From positions 1 to 64,000 of the forward strand of contig JAHBMJ010004464.1 in assembly GCA_018398765.1 (NCBI GenBank): 64,000 bases of DNA, given 5' to 3'. Positions 45,014-58,300 of this stretch are shown here, piece after piece. A program made the translations under genes and the position numbers. The notes beneath the pieces are model-generated. The model did not search any database, was not told the origin of the DNA, and saw only the letters and a program-made list of their open reading frames with translations. How positions within the stretch are numbered: the first letter of the stretch is position 1; each line of letters begins with the position of its first letter. The DNA is from Chromera velia (lineage: Eukaryota > Sar > Chromeraceae).

Positions 45014-48000
45014 TCAATCCCATCGACTTCTCTTTTTTCCGCCTGCACCGTTGACGTCTGTGGCTGACTGTCCATTTAGACCATTACTTATTCCGGAGAT
45101 GTTTCCCTCTCCAGTCCCACCCCCCGACGCAGGGGGTTGATCATCCCACCCAGTGCGCCGCCGGGGCCCACCCCCAAGACCGGGGGCAGGGACAGGGGCC
45201 CCAGCAGGAGCACCCGTCGTTCCCCCAAGTGCCGCCCCCCCCAGCCGAGCACCCACTGCCTGAGCTGCCAAAGCAACTCGTTGAAGAGTGGCCGCATCGA
45301 CTGCACGCGGCAGTCCATGTGCTCCCCCCATCCCCCCCACCCCCTGCTGCTGCTGCTTCCGCTGCCATTCACTCATGGTAATACCCACATGACCATAAGA
45401 TTCCCCCCCCTCTTCCTCATCTGAGGATGACGACAATTCATCTCCAGGATTGACTACTCTTCCTGCATGCTTCTGAGCCCCCCCCCCCGCTTTCTTTCCT
45501 ATCTCATCTGCGAATCCTCCGAGACTATGAGGGGCATGAACCCCTTCACCAGCACCCCCCCCTGCGCTTGCAACCCCACCCACAGGTTGGGGCACAGACC
45601 CTGCTTCAACATCAGAACCCGTCCCCTGAGGTTTCCCCGACACCCCCGCCCCCCCTCCCTGTGGGGGCTTCGGAGCGTCCCACCGACTCTTCTTTGTCTC
45701 AGGCTCGCCGTCTCTCTTCCCTCCTGCTGCTTGAAGACCCAGCCCCCCGTCTCCTCCTGAACGAACAAACGAGCCGCCACCCCCAGAAGCAGAAGAGGAA
45801 GACGCCCCCCCCTGCTCCTCATGGGAAAACCCCAAACCCGCCGAAGACGGTCCCTGATGCTTCCCTTTCCCCTTCTTGATCCTAAAACGCTCCCCCGCGA
45901 GACGGGCAGTCTTGAAGGCGCCGCACGTCATGGCCAGACTCAAAAGGGCCTCCGAGGGCTCCACTGCCTGGTCCTCTAGACTCTGGTGAGTGGAAAGAAA
46001 AGAAGAGAACAGAACAGGGGAGACGAAAAAGCGTCAGAAATCACGGGGATATTGTATCAGGACATGCGTGAGCGTGTGCGTCCATAGACAAGAGTGGGGC
46101 CACAGTTTCTCCAGGCTAGAACAGAAACATTCGCCAGAGCCTCCGAACAGTTCGTTCAAACAAAAATCGAGGGGCTCGAAGGACAAACTGCTGCTGCCGT
46201 TTCTATGACAGACAGTCAGCCACTCAGTGAACTATCGAAGGTTACATACATACTACCACACAGCTACCTTCCTTGCTTGATCTTCTGACTGACGGACCGA
46301 CCTGAACGAGGAGCGCTGCTGATCTGTTCTCTGCCTTCGTCACGATGGAATAGGCAACGCCGGTGCGGCCAGCTCGTGCGGTCCTCCCGATCCGGTGGGT
46401 GTGCGTGTCCAGGTCCTTCGCTATCTGCATGTACGCAGAAAGAAAGGAGAGGGAGGAGTGGGATTCGAACTGTGGGAAGAACGAAATCGGAGGTAAATCT
46501 TCAGGGAGAAAACAAGTAAGAATGCAGAAACCAGGGAAGAAAATACTGTCTCTCCCACACTGTCAGATATGCTCCTTCCATCCCCGTTTCAGTCTTTCAC
46601 TTTCTTTGCGTGCGTGCATGTGTGTGTGTGTGTGTGTGTGTGTGTTCGTTAATTTATAAATTGCCTGTCCCTTTTTCCTCCGGCTCTCATTTCCCCCGGT
46701 CGTCAGTCACAGAGCTGAAAGAAAGAGGAAGGGTCCCTCTCTGCATGATCCGAACACGCCCCCCGCTCAGAAGAAGAACAGAGAGAGGTTCTCTCCTCTC
46801 CATAAGACACGAGCGACATCACGTTCCGACTCTTTCTTCTCTTCGGAGCCTCCTAGTCTTCTTCCCCCTGATTCGTGCTGTCTCAATACTCGCAAGACAT
46901 GCAGTGTGCAGGGGGAAAATACAAAGATGCTACTCTCCTATCTGTACAATCAACACACGACATGTGACTTTTCTCAAATGTATGAATACCGGGCTGACGC
47001 ACCTCAAAGTTGAAGACGGTCTCTATGGAGGGAATATCGAGACCCCTGGAGGCAACGTCTGTGCAGACAATGAGCGGACAGGATCCCTCGGCTGCCGCGC
47101 GTTTGAAGCGGGTGAGGGCCTCAAGACGAGACGCCTGGTCCATGTCACCGTAGATACACAGGGCTTTCTTCTGTCTCTTCACGCCCTCTGTCTGATACTC
47201 CCCCGCTTCCCCTGGTGGACTCATTGCGTCCCCCTCGTTGATTTTCTTTTGTAATTCCATCGCTAATCTCTGTGAATTGACGAAACAAAGCATGGGGCCC
47301 TTCCTCACGATCTTGTGCAGATTCTCGAGAAACCAAAGATTCCTGTTCACATCAGTGTCCACCACAACCACGCGCTGCTCTACGTTTAAATTCACAGCTA
47401 CCGCCCCCTCTGTCCCCACCGACACGCGCACCATTGTCTTGGCAGGGGACTGTATGGATGCTCTGGCAAGCCGCTCCACAGAGGGGGGAATGGTAGCAGA
47501 GAACAGAAGGGTCTGCCTGTCAGGACGGATGGTCTGGAGAATGGATTGCACCTGGCGCTCAAAACCCAACTGCAATAAAAAATATGCGCATGCACAGTAT
47601 CGTCTTGACGTAAATGAATGAAAACAAACACCTCCATTCCAACTCCTCCCATGACGGAAAAAGAGAGGCATTCATTGTGAGCAATTTTCTTTTGCATGAT
47701 GAAGTAAGGTATCAGGAACGAGGAGAAAAATGAGGGGAAAGAATAAATTATTTTTCCTCTCCCCTTCCGTTGTTCCTCGTGCACTCCTATTATGCCTGTA
47801 ACGCAGTAAGGAAGTTCTTTCTACCCTTCCTAACCGCGCAAGGACTGTCAGTGTGGCACAACAGGTGTGCACACAATATTTGTCCTCTGACTACGAATGT
47901 CTGTTCAACAGACATACATACAGACAGACAGACAGACAGACAGACAGACCTGCAACATCTGAAAAAGAAAGACAGACCTGTAACATCCGATCGGCCTCGT

Positions 48001-49159
48001 CGAGAACGACGAAGGACACCCTCCCAAGCACCCCGTGGGGGCTCATTCCTTTCATCTGACAGATGTCAGTCAACCGTCCCGGGTTCGCAATCACGACCTG
48101 ACAGCCTTTCTTCAAATCCCGAAACTGGTCCGTTTTGTTGAAACCCCCCGCGAGAACAGTGGAGGACACACTTAAGGAAGTGCCCCCCAGCCCTTTGCAT
48201 TCGTTTCCGATCTGTACTGCCAACTCGCGCGTGGGACAGAGCACGAGGGCAGAGGGGCCTTCGCCTGCTTCTGGCTTTCTGTTACGACTCACATGGACGA
48301 GCAGAGGGAGTAGATAGGCGGCAGTCTTCCCTGATCCTGTCTCTGCCACACAAAGGAGGTCTCTGCCTGAGAGAGCGGCGGGAACTGCCTGGCACTGAAT
48401 GGGAGTGGGGCGCTCGTAGGACTTCTTTCGGAGACTGCTCATGACTTCGGGGGGAAGACCAAAGTGGGCAAAGGAGACGGCAGGTTTCGGCACAGCCATG
48501 CCTGTCGCAGAGAGACGGAGGTCTTTTCTGATGATCGCGATGTCATCCAAAGTGGCGGCTGTGATCTCCGAGTGCTCTGTGTAGAAATTCTTCTCAAAGG
48601 GTTCGTATGCAAACGACCCGTGATCAAACGGCGGGAGAGGTTCCACGTTTCGTGACCGTTTACGCCCCTGACCATCGTCGTCGGAGTCTGCATCATCATA
48701 CCCTGTAGCCCCGCCTGAATCATCTTTGATCAGAGGACGGGCAGAGGCGGAAAGCGTACCCGTCTCCGTCTCTGCCGATGCAGAGGCTTTGACAAATTGT
48801 TTCCCCTTTGTCTGCATACGTCTCTCCTCCTTCTTTCTCAAAAATTCTGCAAATGAATCTTCATTGTCAACAGCCTGATCTAGTCCCTCATCCCTTGTTT
48901 TGGCTTTCACTGCCTGGGGCACTTTCTCCTCTTGCTTCTTCACTTCTTTATTGATTCCAGCCATGAAGGCCTCCAGTTCGTCTTCCTCCTCATCTTCTTC
49001 GGGTGCGGCCGTCGCCTGTTGCTGCTGGCCCGTGGAGGTGGACGCGGAGAAAGACTGCACTCGGGCCATTACGTCCTGCATTCTGGAATGAAGACTCGTG
49101 CCGGGGGCCTTCGGCTGATCATCCCCGTCATCGAAAAAGTAAGAGTCGTCGTCTGCCAT
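45014..49159 (-). CDS. DDX42: DEAD-box ATP-dependent RNA helicase, DDX42 type
   Basis: Four exons: 49159-47978, 47569-47003, 46424-46302 and 45982-45014. All joins are in phase 0, giving 946 residues. Helicase motifs: PTPIQCQ (Q motif), AETGSGKT (I, residues 272-279), PTREL (309-313), DEAD (387-390), SAT (418-420), DVASRGLDIPS (V) and HRIGRTARAG (VI, about 593-602). The DDX42 assignment rests on the segment before the Q motif (PFEKNFYTEHSEIT, VSFAHFGLP) and the post-core segment (FKTARLAGERFRIKKGKGK then GLGF). Both match human DDX42 and plant RH24 as I recall them. The N-terminus is acidic, and the C-terminus is a Gly/Pro-rich tail ending KKRSRWD, a motif that recurs in this protein (KKSRWDAPK). 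DDX42-type helicases act with the U2 snRNP (SF3B1) in early spliceosome assembly. Divergent from 49610. Confidence 0.9.
46618..46646. repeat. TG microsatellite in an intron
   Basis: (TG)n in helicase intron 2. Confidence 0.85.
47920..47990. repeat. CAGA microsatellite and duplicated splice donor
   Basis: (CAGA)n at about 47921-47948 is followed by two 20-bp near-copies, 47943-47962 and 47971-47990, 18 of 20 identical. The right-hand copy contains the true 3' end of helicase exon 1 and its donor; the other is 28 bp further into the intron. Confidence 0.85.
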
Positions 49160-49609
49160 CTCGATTGATCTATTCAAAGGTGCAGAAACTCTACCTAGGC
49201 TTGCACAGTCTCCCACTCGACTTGAAGACGCTTCGACAAGAAGAGGAACAAAACCAGAAGGCGTGGTTGGAATTGAGTGGAAGTCGTGTGGTATTTTATT
49301 AATATCCCTGGCAGTGACTTCAGAATCAACTCTCAGAATTGCATGCAGTGCATGAGGAGCTAGACGGCCGCCTGTGTGCCCACAGGTCTGTATAATATAA
49401 TACCTAGAGACAAGATTAACTCTGTGTGTGTGGGGTAAATACAGATCTCTACTACCAAATATCAATCAACATTCAATAATTATTAGCTAAACCAGATGAA
49501 CGCGGTGCATATGTGACAAAACTTCCAGCCCTAAGTTCCAGGAAGTTCGCGCGCGCGCCCATTTTGCGCGCGAAAGTTTTCATTTTTGGACAAGAATTTT
49601 TGATCATGC
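49160..49609. promoter_or_regulatory. Bidirectional promoter between the helicase and the giant gene
   Basis: 450 bp between divergent starts. CGCGCGCG and TTGCGCGCG tracts lie at 49549-49572. TGCATGCA at 49607-49614 overlaps the proposed plus-strand start codon at 49610, which casts some doubt on that start. Confidence 0.5.
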
Positions 49610-52600
49610 ATGCAGACTTCGATCGTTGCTCACTTGTTCACGTACTCGAGTTGCACAGAAAGAGTTCAGCTGTTCGCGCAATTTCTCTTATTCGACAGAA
49701 GTAGCACTAACCCAATTTTCTCCTTTTTTGGCAGTGGACCAATCTATTCTGCAACGTCTTCTCAAGCAACAGGTGGGGCATGTCTGGGCAACAGTGAGTC
49801 ACTTTTGTTTGCATTATATATATATATATATATATATATATTCCTTCCGTTTCCTCCCATGTCTTTGACCCGCGGCACAGGCTGAAAGCAAACGTTCCCC
49901 ATCAGTAATGTCGAATTCCAATTTGAACTTGGAGCTTTTCTTCACGCTCCTCTGGAGGAAGCGTGAAATTGTGGTAGACGGACAGAAAGTCCAAAGCTCC
50001 TGTCCTCACATTTTCGTTCCCGAGACAGTGCTGTACCAGTGGAAACAACCGTCACAATGGTTCTCCTGTGTGGCACCAGGACAGATGCAGAGAGCAAAGA
50101 GGGAGAAGATCTCCAACAGGGGAGTAGTCAAGGCCATGGTGTACAATCCCGTGCTGAGTGCCACTCGGTGCAATTCGGATGACTTCGCTCGTAATTGCCG
50201 TGAACTCGAGCAGGACGAGATTATTGCTTATCACATCGCAGTTGAAAAGCGCGAAGATGGATCTGAAATTGGCAGTATCGAGTACTTCAATCTGGACCAG
50301 TTGAATACTTTTCTTTACTACCGTCAGAAGTCCTTCTCGGGTGTGTTGCAAAGGTTCATAGAGTGCAAAGGGGACTACGAACGTGTGTACAAAGTCAGTT
50401 GGATTCCCTCCAAGTGCCGCTCCGAGGTTTGCAGCAATTTGCACAAAAAGAAGGATCCCAGATTCCCTTTGGAAGACAAAATCGTCACATATGAAGGTGC
50501 AGCCCATCTCTCAGAGACCTGCAAAGTCTACTCGGACCTCTTGAGGAGTGAGTTCGAGAAGATGTGCAACGCCATCGCAGAGCATTACGATGCCAACCTC
50601 AGAGCAGCAGGGAAGCTCCAGAAGCTTGTGCGAATGGTCAGTGCAGGGGAGGGCGTCAGAGAGAACAGTCCGGTGCCAAAAGATACTGTTTGAAGGGTTT
50701 CCTTCCGTGCTTGCGAAGAAGGGAAGAAAGCGATTTGGGTGACCGGCTCGCTTGTGTCGGTGTACAGAGCTGCCATGTTCCACTCTCTGAGTGTCGTTTG
50801 CCCACCAACGTATGCACCATTATTTTGAATGCAGGTTTTTCTCTTTGATTTCCCATGATTCCCCGAAAGCTCTCTGGCCCTTGGTGGGGGTTGAACTTTT
50901 TGCGGATTCGCCCGATTTCCTTCACCTTTGTTTTCGCTGTGCGGTCATCATGTTTCCTGCTTCACAGGCAGCATGAACATTAATTTTTCTATCCATCCTT
51001 CCTCACCCGTGCAGGTCCTCTACCTCCGCATCGACAACACTGGCCGTCCTTGGCTGATGTTCCCTGCCATGGTCAAGTTTGGCCCAGTCATTGTGGACCC
51101 CTATCAGAAGCTGCCTGCAGAGGACGCGATCCAGCATCCCATGGCACTTCGACTCGCAGGCAAAGCCGCAGTGGCAGCGCGGCCTGTAGTGCATAACCCA
51201 AAACAGCAGGGGGGGAAGGAACAGGAGAAGAAACCGCATCAGGTGTCGGACGACGAGGAGGCTGGACAGCAGAAGAAGACCGAGAGGGCCCCTCTGAAGG
51301 CTGCACAGAAGGTGGTGGACACGTTTGAGAGAGAGAAGTGCCCTTCATGCCAGAAAGATGTCGTCAGAGCTTCTCTCTGTTGGACTGGACTCTTTCTCAT
51401 CATCGACTTTTATGGGTCAGCTCTGTCTTGGGTTTCTTTCCTTTTTGTGTACGTACGTACATGCTAGGGGGAAAGGTGTGAGATCACTGTCGCTGTGCTT
51501 TCCGGGACATTCTGACGCAAAAGCGATTTTTGTCGTAAACTCCTCGACGATACGTGTATGAAGAACGACTCGGTAGGGCAGGAAGAGACATGAAGACTGT
51601 TTGAGTGTAAAGATAATGCTTGTCCAAGCAATTAAGCAGGGCACCTGTGAGGCAAATTTCACTGGAATTGGCACAAAAGCACCAGCTCTTTTTGCGAGGA
51701 GTGATAAAGAAAAAATTGTTGCGGGCTCGCTTGCCCCTCTCTTTTCCTCTCTCCTCATTTTTTCTCCCACTCCCACATCCACGTAGGCATCACGATTTAT
51801 GTCTTGATGGGTGCCTGCAGACTCGACTTTTCCTTCCTGCCTCTCGCCATTCCATCTCCCATCCCCTTCTCGACTGAACCGACAAAGAAGGAACTGATGA
51901 GACTACAAAAAAACCAGGCACTCGCAAAAGCAGAGACGGACGCTGTGGCGCAACAACACTCCTTCCAGACAGGCGCTGGCTTTGCCGCAGTCCCACCGAC
52001 GTTGCCCTCAGCCCGAGGAGGCGGTCTTCTAGGAGGAACGGAATCCATGCACGCAACTCCAAGAAGCAAAACGACTGAGCAGATCTCGAGCCCCACTGCG
52101 AACAGAGACAGGCCAGAGGAAGGCGCAACGACCAGCAGATCCCCCCAACGTCCACCCAAGGACGGTATCGTGGCGTTTTGGGATCCCGGCCCCGGCCAGA
52201 CCGTCCGGCCCATCTTTGTGGACTTACAGAAAAGCCCCGAGGCAACCATTGAGCGTGTAAGTCCTCTAGGGTGAGAGAGGAACCCATTGGGATATCTTCC
52301 CTAACTCATTTTGGCCCTTGGGTAGGAGTGGGTGTGAAAATGTGAAAAGGCTTTTGGGGGGTGAAATGGGCTTTCGAAGATTTACAACTTACCATCAGTT
52401 GCAGTATCAATGGGCGAGGCTTTTCAATCGGGATTCATCCGTCGTAAATTTTGTGCTTACGAATGGACGTCATTGTGTGCAGCTGATGGACAAAACTCGT
52501 GTGAAGAAATTCTCCCTGGAGACGATGGAGAAGTCCCGAAAGCGGCTCGGTCAGTCAACAAAAATATGAGGCAATACCAGCGGTCTTCCACATTCCTCCA

Positions 52601-55273
52601 TGGAATAGGTCAAAGTGATCGTCTGGTCCCACATGGACCCTTAGTGAGAGGCCTTGTCAAGAATGCTACGAGACAGCTGCAAAAACAAATCAGTCTGCTA
52701 CTGTTGATCTACCCCCCTATCTCTCTCTCTGTGTTTATGGCTACAGGACCAAAAGGAAGCGAAAAGCTCCTCAGACACCTGATTTGGTTCCGAAAGTGCG
52801 TCGTTGCCTCCTTCAAAGCCGCAAAAGACGAGGTCAGTTGACATGGTTCTTTCCACACATAGAAGGACAGACGAGCAGAATGGTAGAATCATGAGTTGGG
52901 TACAAAGGCCGGCACAATTAATCTCGACGTACCGAAATGCAAGCAAGCTTATGTCTCAGGGTGATCGTGCATTTCTTGTCCCCTCTATGTATCTGAGCAC
53001 AGAGAGACGATCACGTAGCTGTGTGCGATTGATGACGGGTAGGCGCCGAAGCCGTGAAGCGCGAGCAGACGAATCTCGCGTACTGATTGTTGGGACAGAC
53101 CGTGTATGTGCCTTGCTACCTCTCTTTCTGTCCACAGGGTCGGAGCATCGACTTTCTGAGAGACCTCAGAGACGCCCAAGCGGACACAGAGCAACACTTG
53201 GCGATTCCCTCAGTGCTCCAGGCTGTGTTCCCGACGATGAGCGTCGACCAATTCGTGGCGTGCTGCCAGGATCCAGCTTGGCTCTACTCCTCTATTCAAG
53301 TCGGTGGGGGGAGGGTTCCACTGCTTTCTTGTACATGCGTTCGTCCTCCGCTGTCTGTGCAATTAAGAAAAGAAAGAAAGGCAACTGAGTAAAAGATGGA
53401 ATGAACATTGTTTTTGCATGCAGGTCTGCGAGGAGTGCTTCCTTCGCTACACGGCTCTCTGCCAAGGAGACACTCCTGCAAATGCTTATGAGGCAAAAAC
53501 AGACCTGTCAGTCAAAGTGAGGAATCCTTTCTTTCTCCCCTCTTCTTTCTGTGTCCCTGCCTCTCCCCATCTTTTACTTCTGTCATTCTCTGCATTTGTC
53601 TCAGCCTGCGCTTGCTAACACATTCGATATGAATCGGTGTACCAGGCACCCACCTAAAGTACACGGCAGTCTGTTCAATGCAGTGGCACATTGACTGTTC
53701 CTCTGGCTCTTTGGCTCTGTCTACAGCATCAGTTGTGTTTTCTTTTCTGTGGGAAAACCAGAATCGAGGGACAGTCAGCTTTCCTTTCTCCAGACAGTTG
53801 TGATCCAAATCTGCTCCCTCAATTGTGCCTGCAGGAAGGCCCAGTCCCGCAGGCGGATGTTCAACGTCTTCAGGGGGGGAGTAGACAGATGGGTTAGGCT
53901 GAACGCAGACCTCGTCAGATTCCAGGGGTTCAGGACGCACAAGATCCTCAGGAGCGTCAAGAAACCAGAGGGGTGAGCTAGTGCGGGAAGGATCGAACTG
54001 GGCTTTTTCTGGTAGAAAGGATAGCAGAAGGACCATGATTTTCTTCCTACAAAAAGGAAGAGGCAGAACGCCGGGGGTGGTCGACAGTGGCGGAGAGAGC
54101 ATCGGTCTTGAAGAATGAAGAGATCATGATTTCCCCTTGTCTGTCTGTATAGAAGGTGCAGTTGGTTTCTGCTAGGCGGTTCCATTGGAAGTGTCATCTT
54201 ACTTTACCGCAGTTAATTGATGCCTCTTTGCCTTCCTCTGTGACCTTCTGATCCCCTCAGGTTCTCTGCAACACAACAGACAGAGGCCGAGAAAGACTAT
54301 GCAGAGTCTCTCAAAGTGGTCAACTGGCTCTCTCAGACCGCCCACGACCTCAGAGAGTTCCTCGGCACAACCCCCTCTCCTCAGGCAGACGCCCTGACGA
54401 CAAACCCAAACGATCCCTTCGCCTCCTTTCCTCTTCTCAACTCTCCCGTGGCTGCGGGAGGGGGGGAGCCTTCTTCCTCTTCGGCCAAGAAGGGTGCCAA
54501 GCTGAAGGGCGCCGTCAGCTTTCTGAACACGTCAGTTACTCAGTCTGGGAGGGACACTCACTCTATCGATGCATCAAATGATTCTCTGCAAATTTACGGT
54601 TCAGGCTTTCTTTCTGTGTCTCTCATGTATCTGGAAGAGTCCGCGAAATTGTCCCGCTTATCATGCACTTGTTTTTGACAAGGTCTGCGAGTAGACGGCC
54701 CCGGACTGACTCGAATGTTTGCTCTCCATCAACAAAGGGGGACCGGGGAGNNNNNNNNNNNNNNNNNNNNNNNNNNNNNNNNNNNNNNGGGGTTTCTGCC
54801 TGTTTGACTGATTTACGTGCCACATGCACGCTTGGGCGTCCTGCATTGCAGGGTCTGTGTATGAGAATTTCCTCAATGAGTGATTGGAATGTATGCTTTC
54901 TGATTTTCTCCTAAGTGCAGTGTCAACGCGACCAAGTTGAAGGGCCTGACGGGAAAGGGGAAGAAGGAGGGAACGTCAGGAGGGATGCATGCAGGGGGCT
55001 CGAAGGATAACGACGAGTTTTGCCTGCAGAAGGTTTTGGTAGAAAGCGAGAACAATGCAGCATCATGCTGTCAACAGGCCCTGTTCGAGAACTCAGAATT
55101 CCAACAGACACTCCTGAGCATATTTGATGCTGGAACCAGGTATGGATGTCTGGACTTTTTGTGGACTTCTACATCTCTACATTCTTCCTCTCCCTTCTTC
55201 TGACGTTTTTGTTTCCTCTTTCCTTCCTTCCTTCCTTCCTTCTTTCTTTCTTTCTTTATTTCTTTCTTTCTTA

Positions 55274-55325
<52 letters not shown>

Positions 55326-58300
55326 TTCTGACTTTTCTTTTTTTCGCATACACGCACAAACTCAGAAACGACCATGTGCATGTATCTATGCGTGTCTGAT
55401 TCTCTTCATGTTGTCTTCTCTTGAATGCAGGCAGCTGATTTTGAAAGATGCGCTTCCTGATCACCCGGACAACCAGGAGACCTCAGGGAACTCTGTGGTT
55501 TTCGCGCAGGGCGACGGTGGAGGTTCTGTAGCCCCGGGATCAGAACAGAGAGAGAGGCAAGAGCGGGGAGGAGGGACCAGAAATTCAAGCGGTAAACCTC
55601 GAAAGTCTCCTCAGCCAGAGAACGTCGTCACTCAGTCTGCACCTGTCGGAACAGCCCCCGGGGCGGCGGGGGGGGACCTGGAGGAGTGGGAAGACGTGGA
55701 GGTGGAGGTACACGGAGAGGGGGGGGGCACCCATTCGGCCCCTCTGATGCCTTCCGGGCAGTTTCCCACTGTCGGTACAGGACGCACGCAAATGGAAATT
55801 CGGGGTTTTCGGGTCAGCTGCATGAATTAAGGAATTGTGAGGACTCTGTCATGAGATAGGGGGTGGGAGAGACGCAAGCAGAAAGAATGGGCAAAGGCTT
55901 TGATGAGAAGACTTACCTACCCTTTTGGAGGGGGTAATCAGTTTAGACTTCTCTCGGAAAAGACTTTTATGGAAGGGGGTAATAAATGTAGAGTTTCATC
56001 GAAAAAACTGGATGCCCATCTAGTTGAAGATACCTCTCTCTCTCAACAAAAGCCATACATCCTCGAGATTTGCAGAGCATCTCCGGTTCCAACGCCACGC
56101 TCTTCCTGTTAAAGAAGTGCATCTTCTCTTTCCTTTTGTTCCTCGATCCATCCATCCATTCTCTCGATCTTCTGCAGGTGCAACGACACACCAACGCTGC
56201 CCGCATTCTGGGCACAGACCAGGGTCTCGCTGTGAAACGCAAAGAAAGCCGGCGTCCCAAGTCCCCTGCTGTCCCTGTTGAGGTTATGAGGTCTGCATGG
56301 ACCAAGCGATCCCTCATGAATCTGGCCCTCTTCCCGACTTTCCCCATTCGGCGCTTTCCAACCACCAGGAGCGCACGACGAAGATGGGCAGAGGGGGGAG
56401 CAGTAAGAGAATTTCAACGAGTCCGCCCTGCCACTGCCACCGCATCCCTCGGCCGTCTCTCTCAGCCTCGCCCCCCATGGGACACGGGAGGGACCCCCGC
56501 CGCCCCCCCTCGAGCAGTGAGTGCCGACGCCGCATCCGGTCCCCTCTCCCCCCTTTTGAGGAAGATGGGAGCCCTGAGGATCGGTGTGAGTCCCAATGTG
56601 TTCAGTCTTGCTGAGGACCACGCAGAGATGCTTCCAGACTCGAGAGTCAAGCGCTCTGTCTCAATTAAGGAGAGTAGGGAGAATGAGACAGCACAGGAGG
56701 GGCCGGGGTCTAGCAGCGGTGGAGGGTCGAGGTCGCTCAGTGGAGGGACAGAAAGAGAAAGAGGGGGGCAGACTTCCTCGTTATCTGTCTCACAAGCCCA
56801 GGAGGAGGAGGGGGGTGGAAGAGACGGGCATTCAGAGTGGGAGGATGAAAAAGAGAATGAAAAAGAGGAATTGCAGGAGAAGGAGAGAGATACATCCGAG
56901 TCGCATAGGTCATCTTCCTTCAAAAATGACGAGAAGGACGAGGAAGAGGGAAAGGGAAGATTCGAGACCTCGGAGGGCAGTGCAGTTGTTGAGAAAGAGC
57001 AGGACAGAAGTAGTCAGGAAGAAGAGGAAGAAGAGGAGGAGAGAGGACCTGCGTCGGGATCCGCAGTGAGGGCAGTGGAGGAGGAGGCAACGAACACAGT
57101 GCAGCAGTTGTTACGGGGAGGTGTAGATGTGTTCGCTGACACTTTCCCTTCCTCCCTGACGGGATCCATTTCCAAGCTTTCCTCATCAGGAACAACAGAG
57201 AGGGCTGCTGAGGGAAACTCCACAGTGCTCGCAGAAGAGGACCATGTGAGTGCCGTCCCCCCATCTCGCCTCATGATGTCAAAAGGTCCCTCCAAGAACA
57301 CAAATAATCGGCAGGCAAAGAAAGCCCAACAGCAAGATCCCTCCAGCCCACATCAAGTAAAGGAGGAAGAGCGGGCCCAGGGAAAAACAAACCAAAAGAA
57401 AGAGGCAGAACGAGAAGGCCCCATGAAAATGCTCTACCAGGTAGTTAATGATCTCACCAAACAGGCAATAGAGGACTCGACTGTTCCTTCCAACATCCCG
57501 TCTGCCTCCTCTCCACACCCTCATCAAACAAAGAAGTCTGTCGATGTCTCCACCCTGCCTCTCAACAGCCTTTCATCCCCTTCTCAGCAACCCACAAGCA
57601 CCCAAAATCAAACTGAAGGACCAGACGCAGTGCGCACAAATAAGGACACAGCAGGGGACGGCAGCAGCAGTCTTTTGTTCAGCGAAGGTTCCTACAGTCC
57701 CCTCACCGTCTCCTCTCTGTACAGCCGCACTAGTCGAGTTGGAGCTCCCGCCCTATCCCTCCGTGGAGGCACAAACACAGACGCCTCTAGTGCAATGCCC
57801 CCAGCATCTGCTGCTCCAACCCCTCTGCTGGGTGCCTCGGCTGCCCCCGGAGCACTTGATGCTTCAGGGCCTCCTCATCCCCCCCCGTTTGGGGATGCGT
57901 TTGCAGCAACGATGCAGAATTTGGATAGGGCCTATAGGGAGCACGAGCGAAAGGAAGAGGCAAACTTTGCGAGGCGGCAACCAGATAGCAACAGCCACCA
58001 GAGAAAGGGGATTGGGAAGGTGGATGTGATGCCAGCAGCGAGGAGAAACATTGGGAAGGATGGTGTTGCGAGTGGGGCGGTCTATCTGTCTAGGCAAGAA
58101 GAGTTTGCACGGCCGTCTCTTTCCGTCTCCAGTCAGCGCACAGAGATCCTAGAAGGCTCAGGAGGTGTGGGAATGCACCGTCCCTCCTCTTCCAGAGACT
58201 TGCCCTCCCTGCCATCTCTATCAGTCGACCAGACAGATGACAGCCTCCCACTAGAAGGGGAAGAGGATTTCACCGATAGAGAGGGAGCAGCAGCGCTGCA

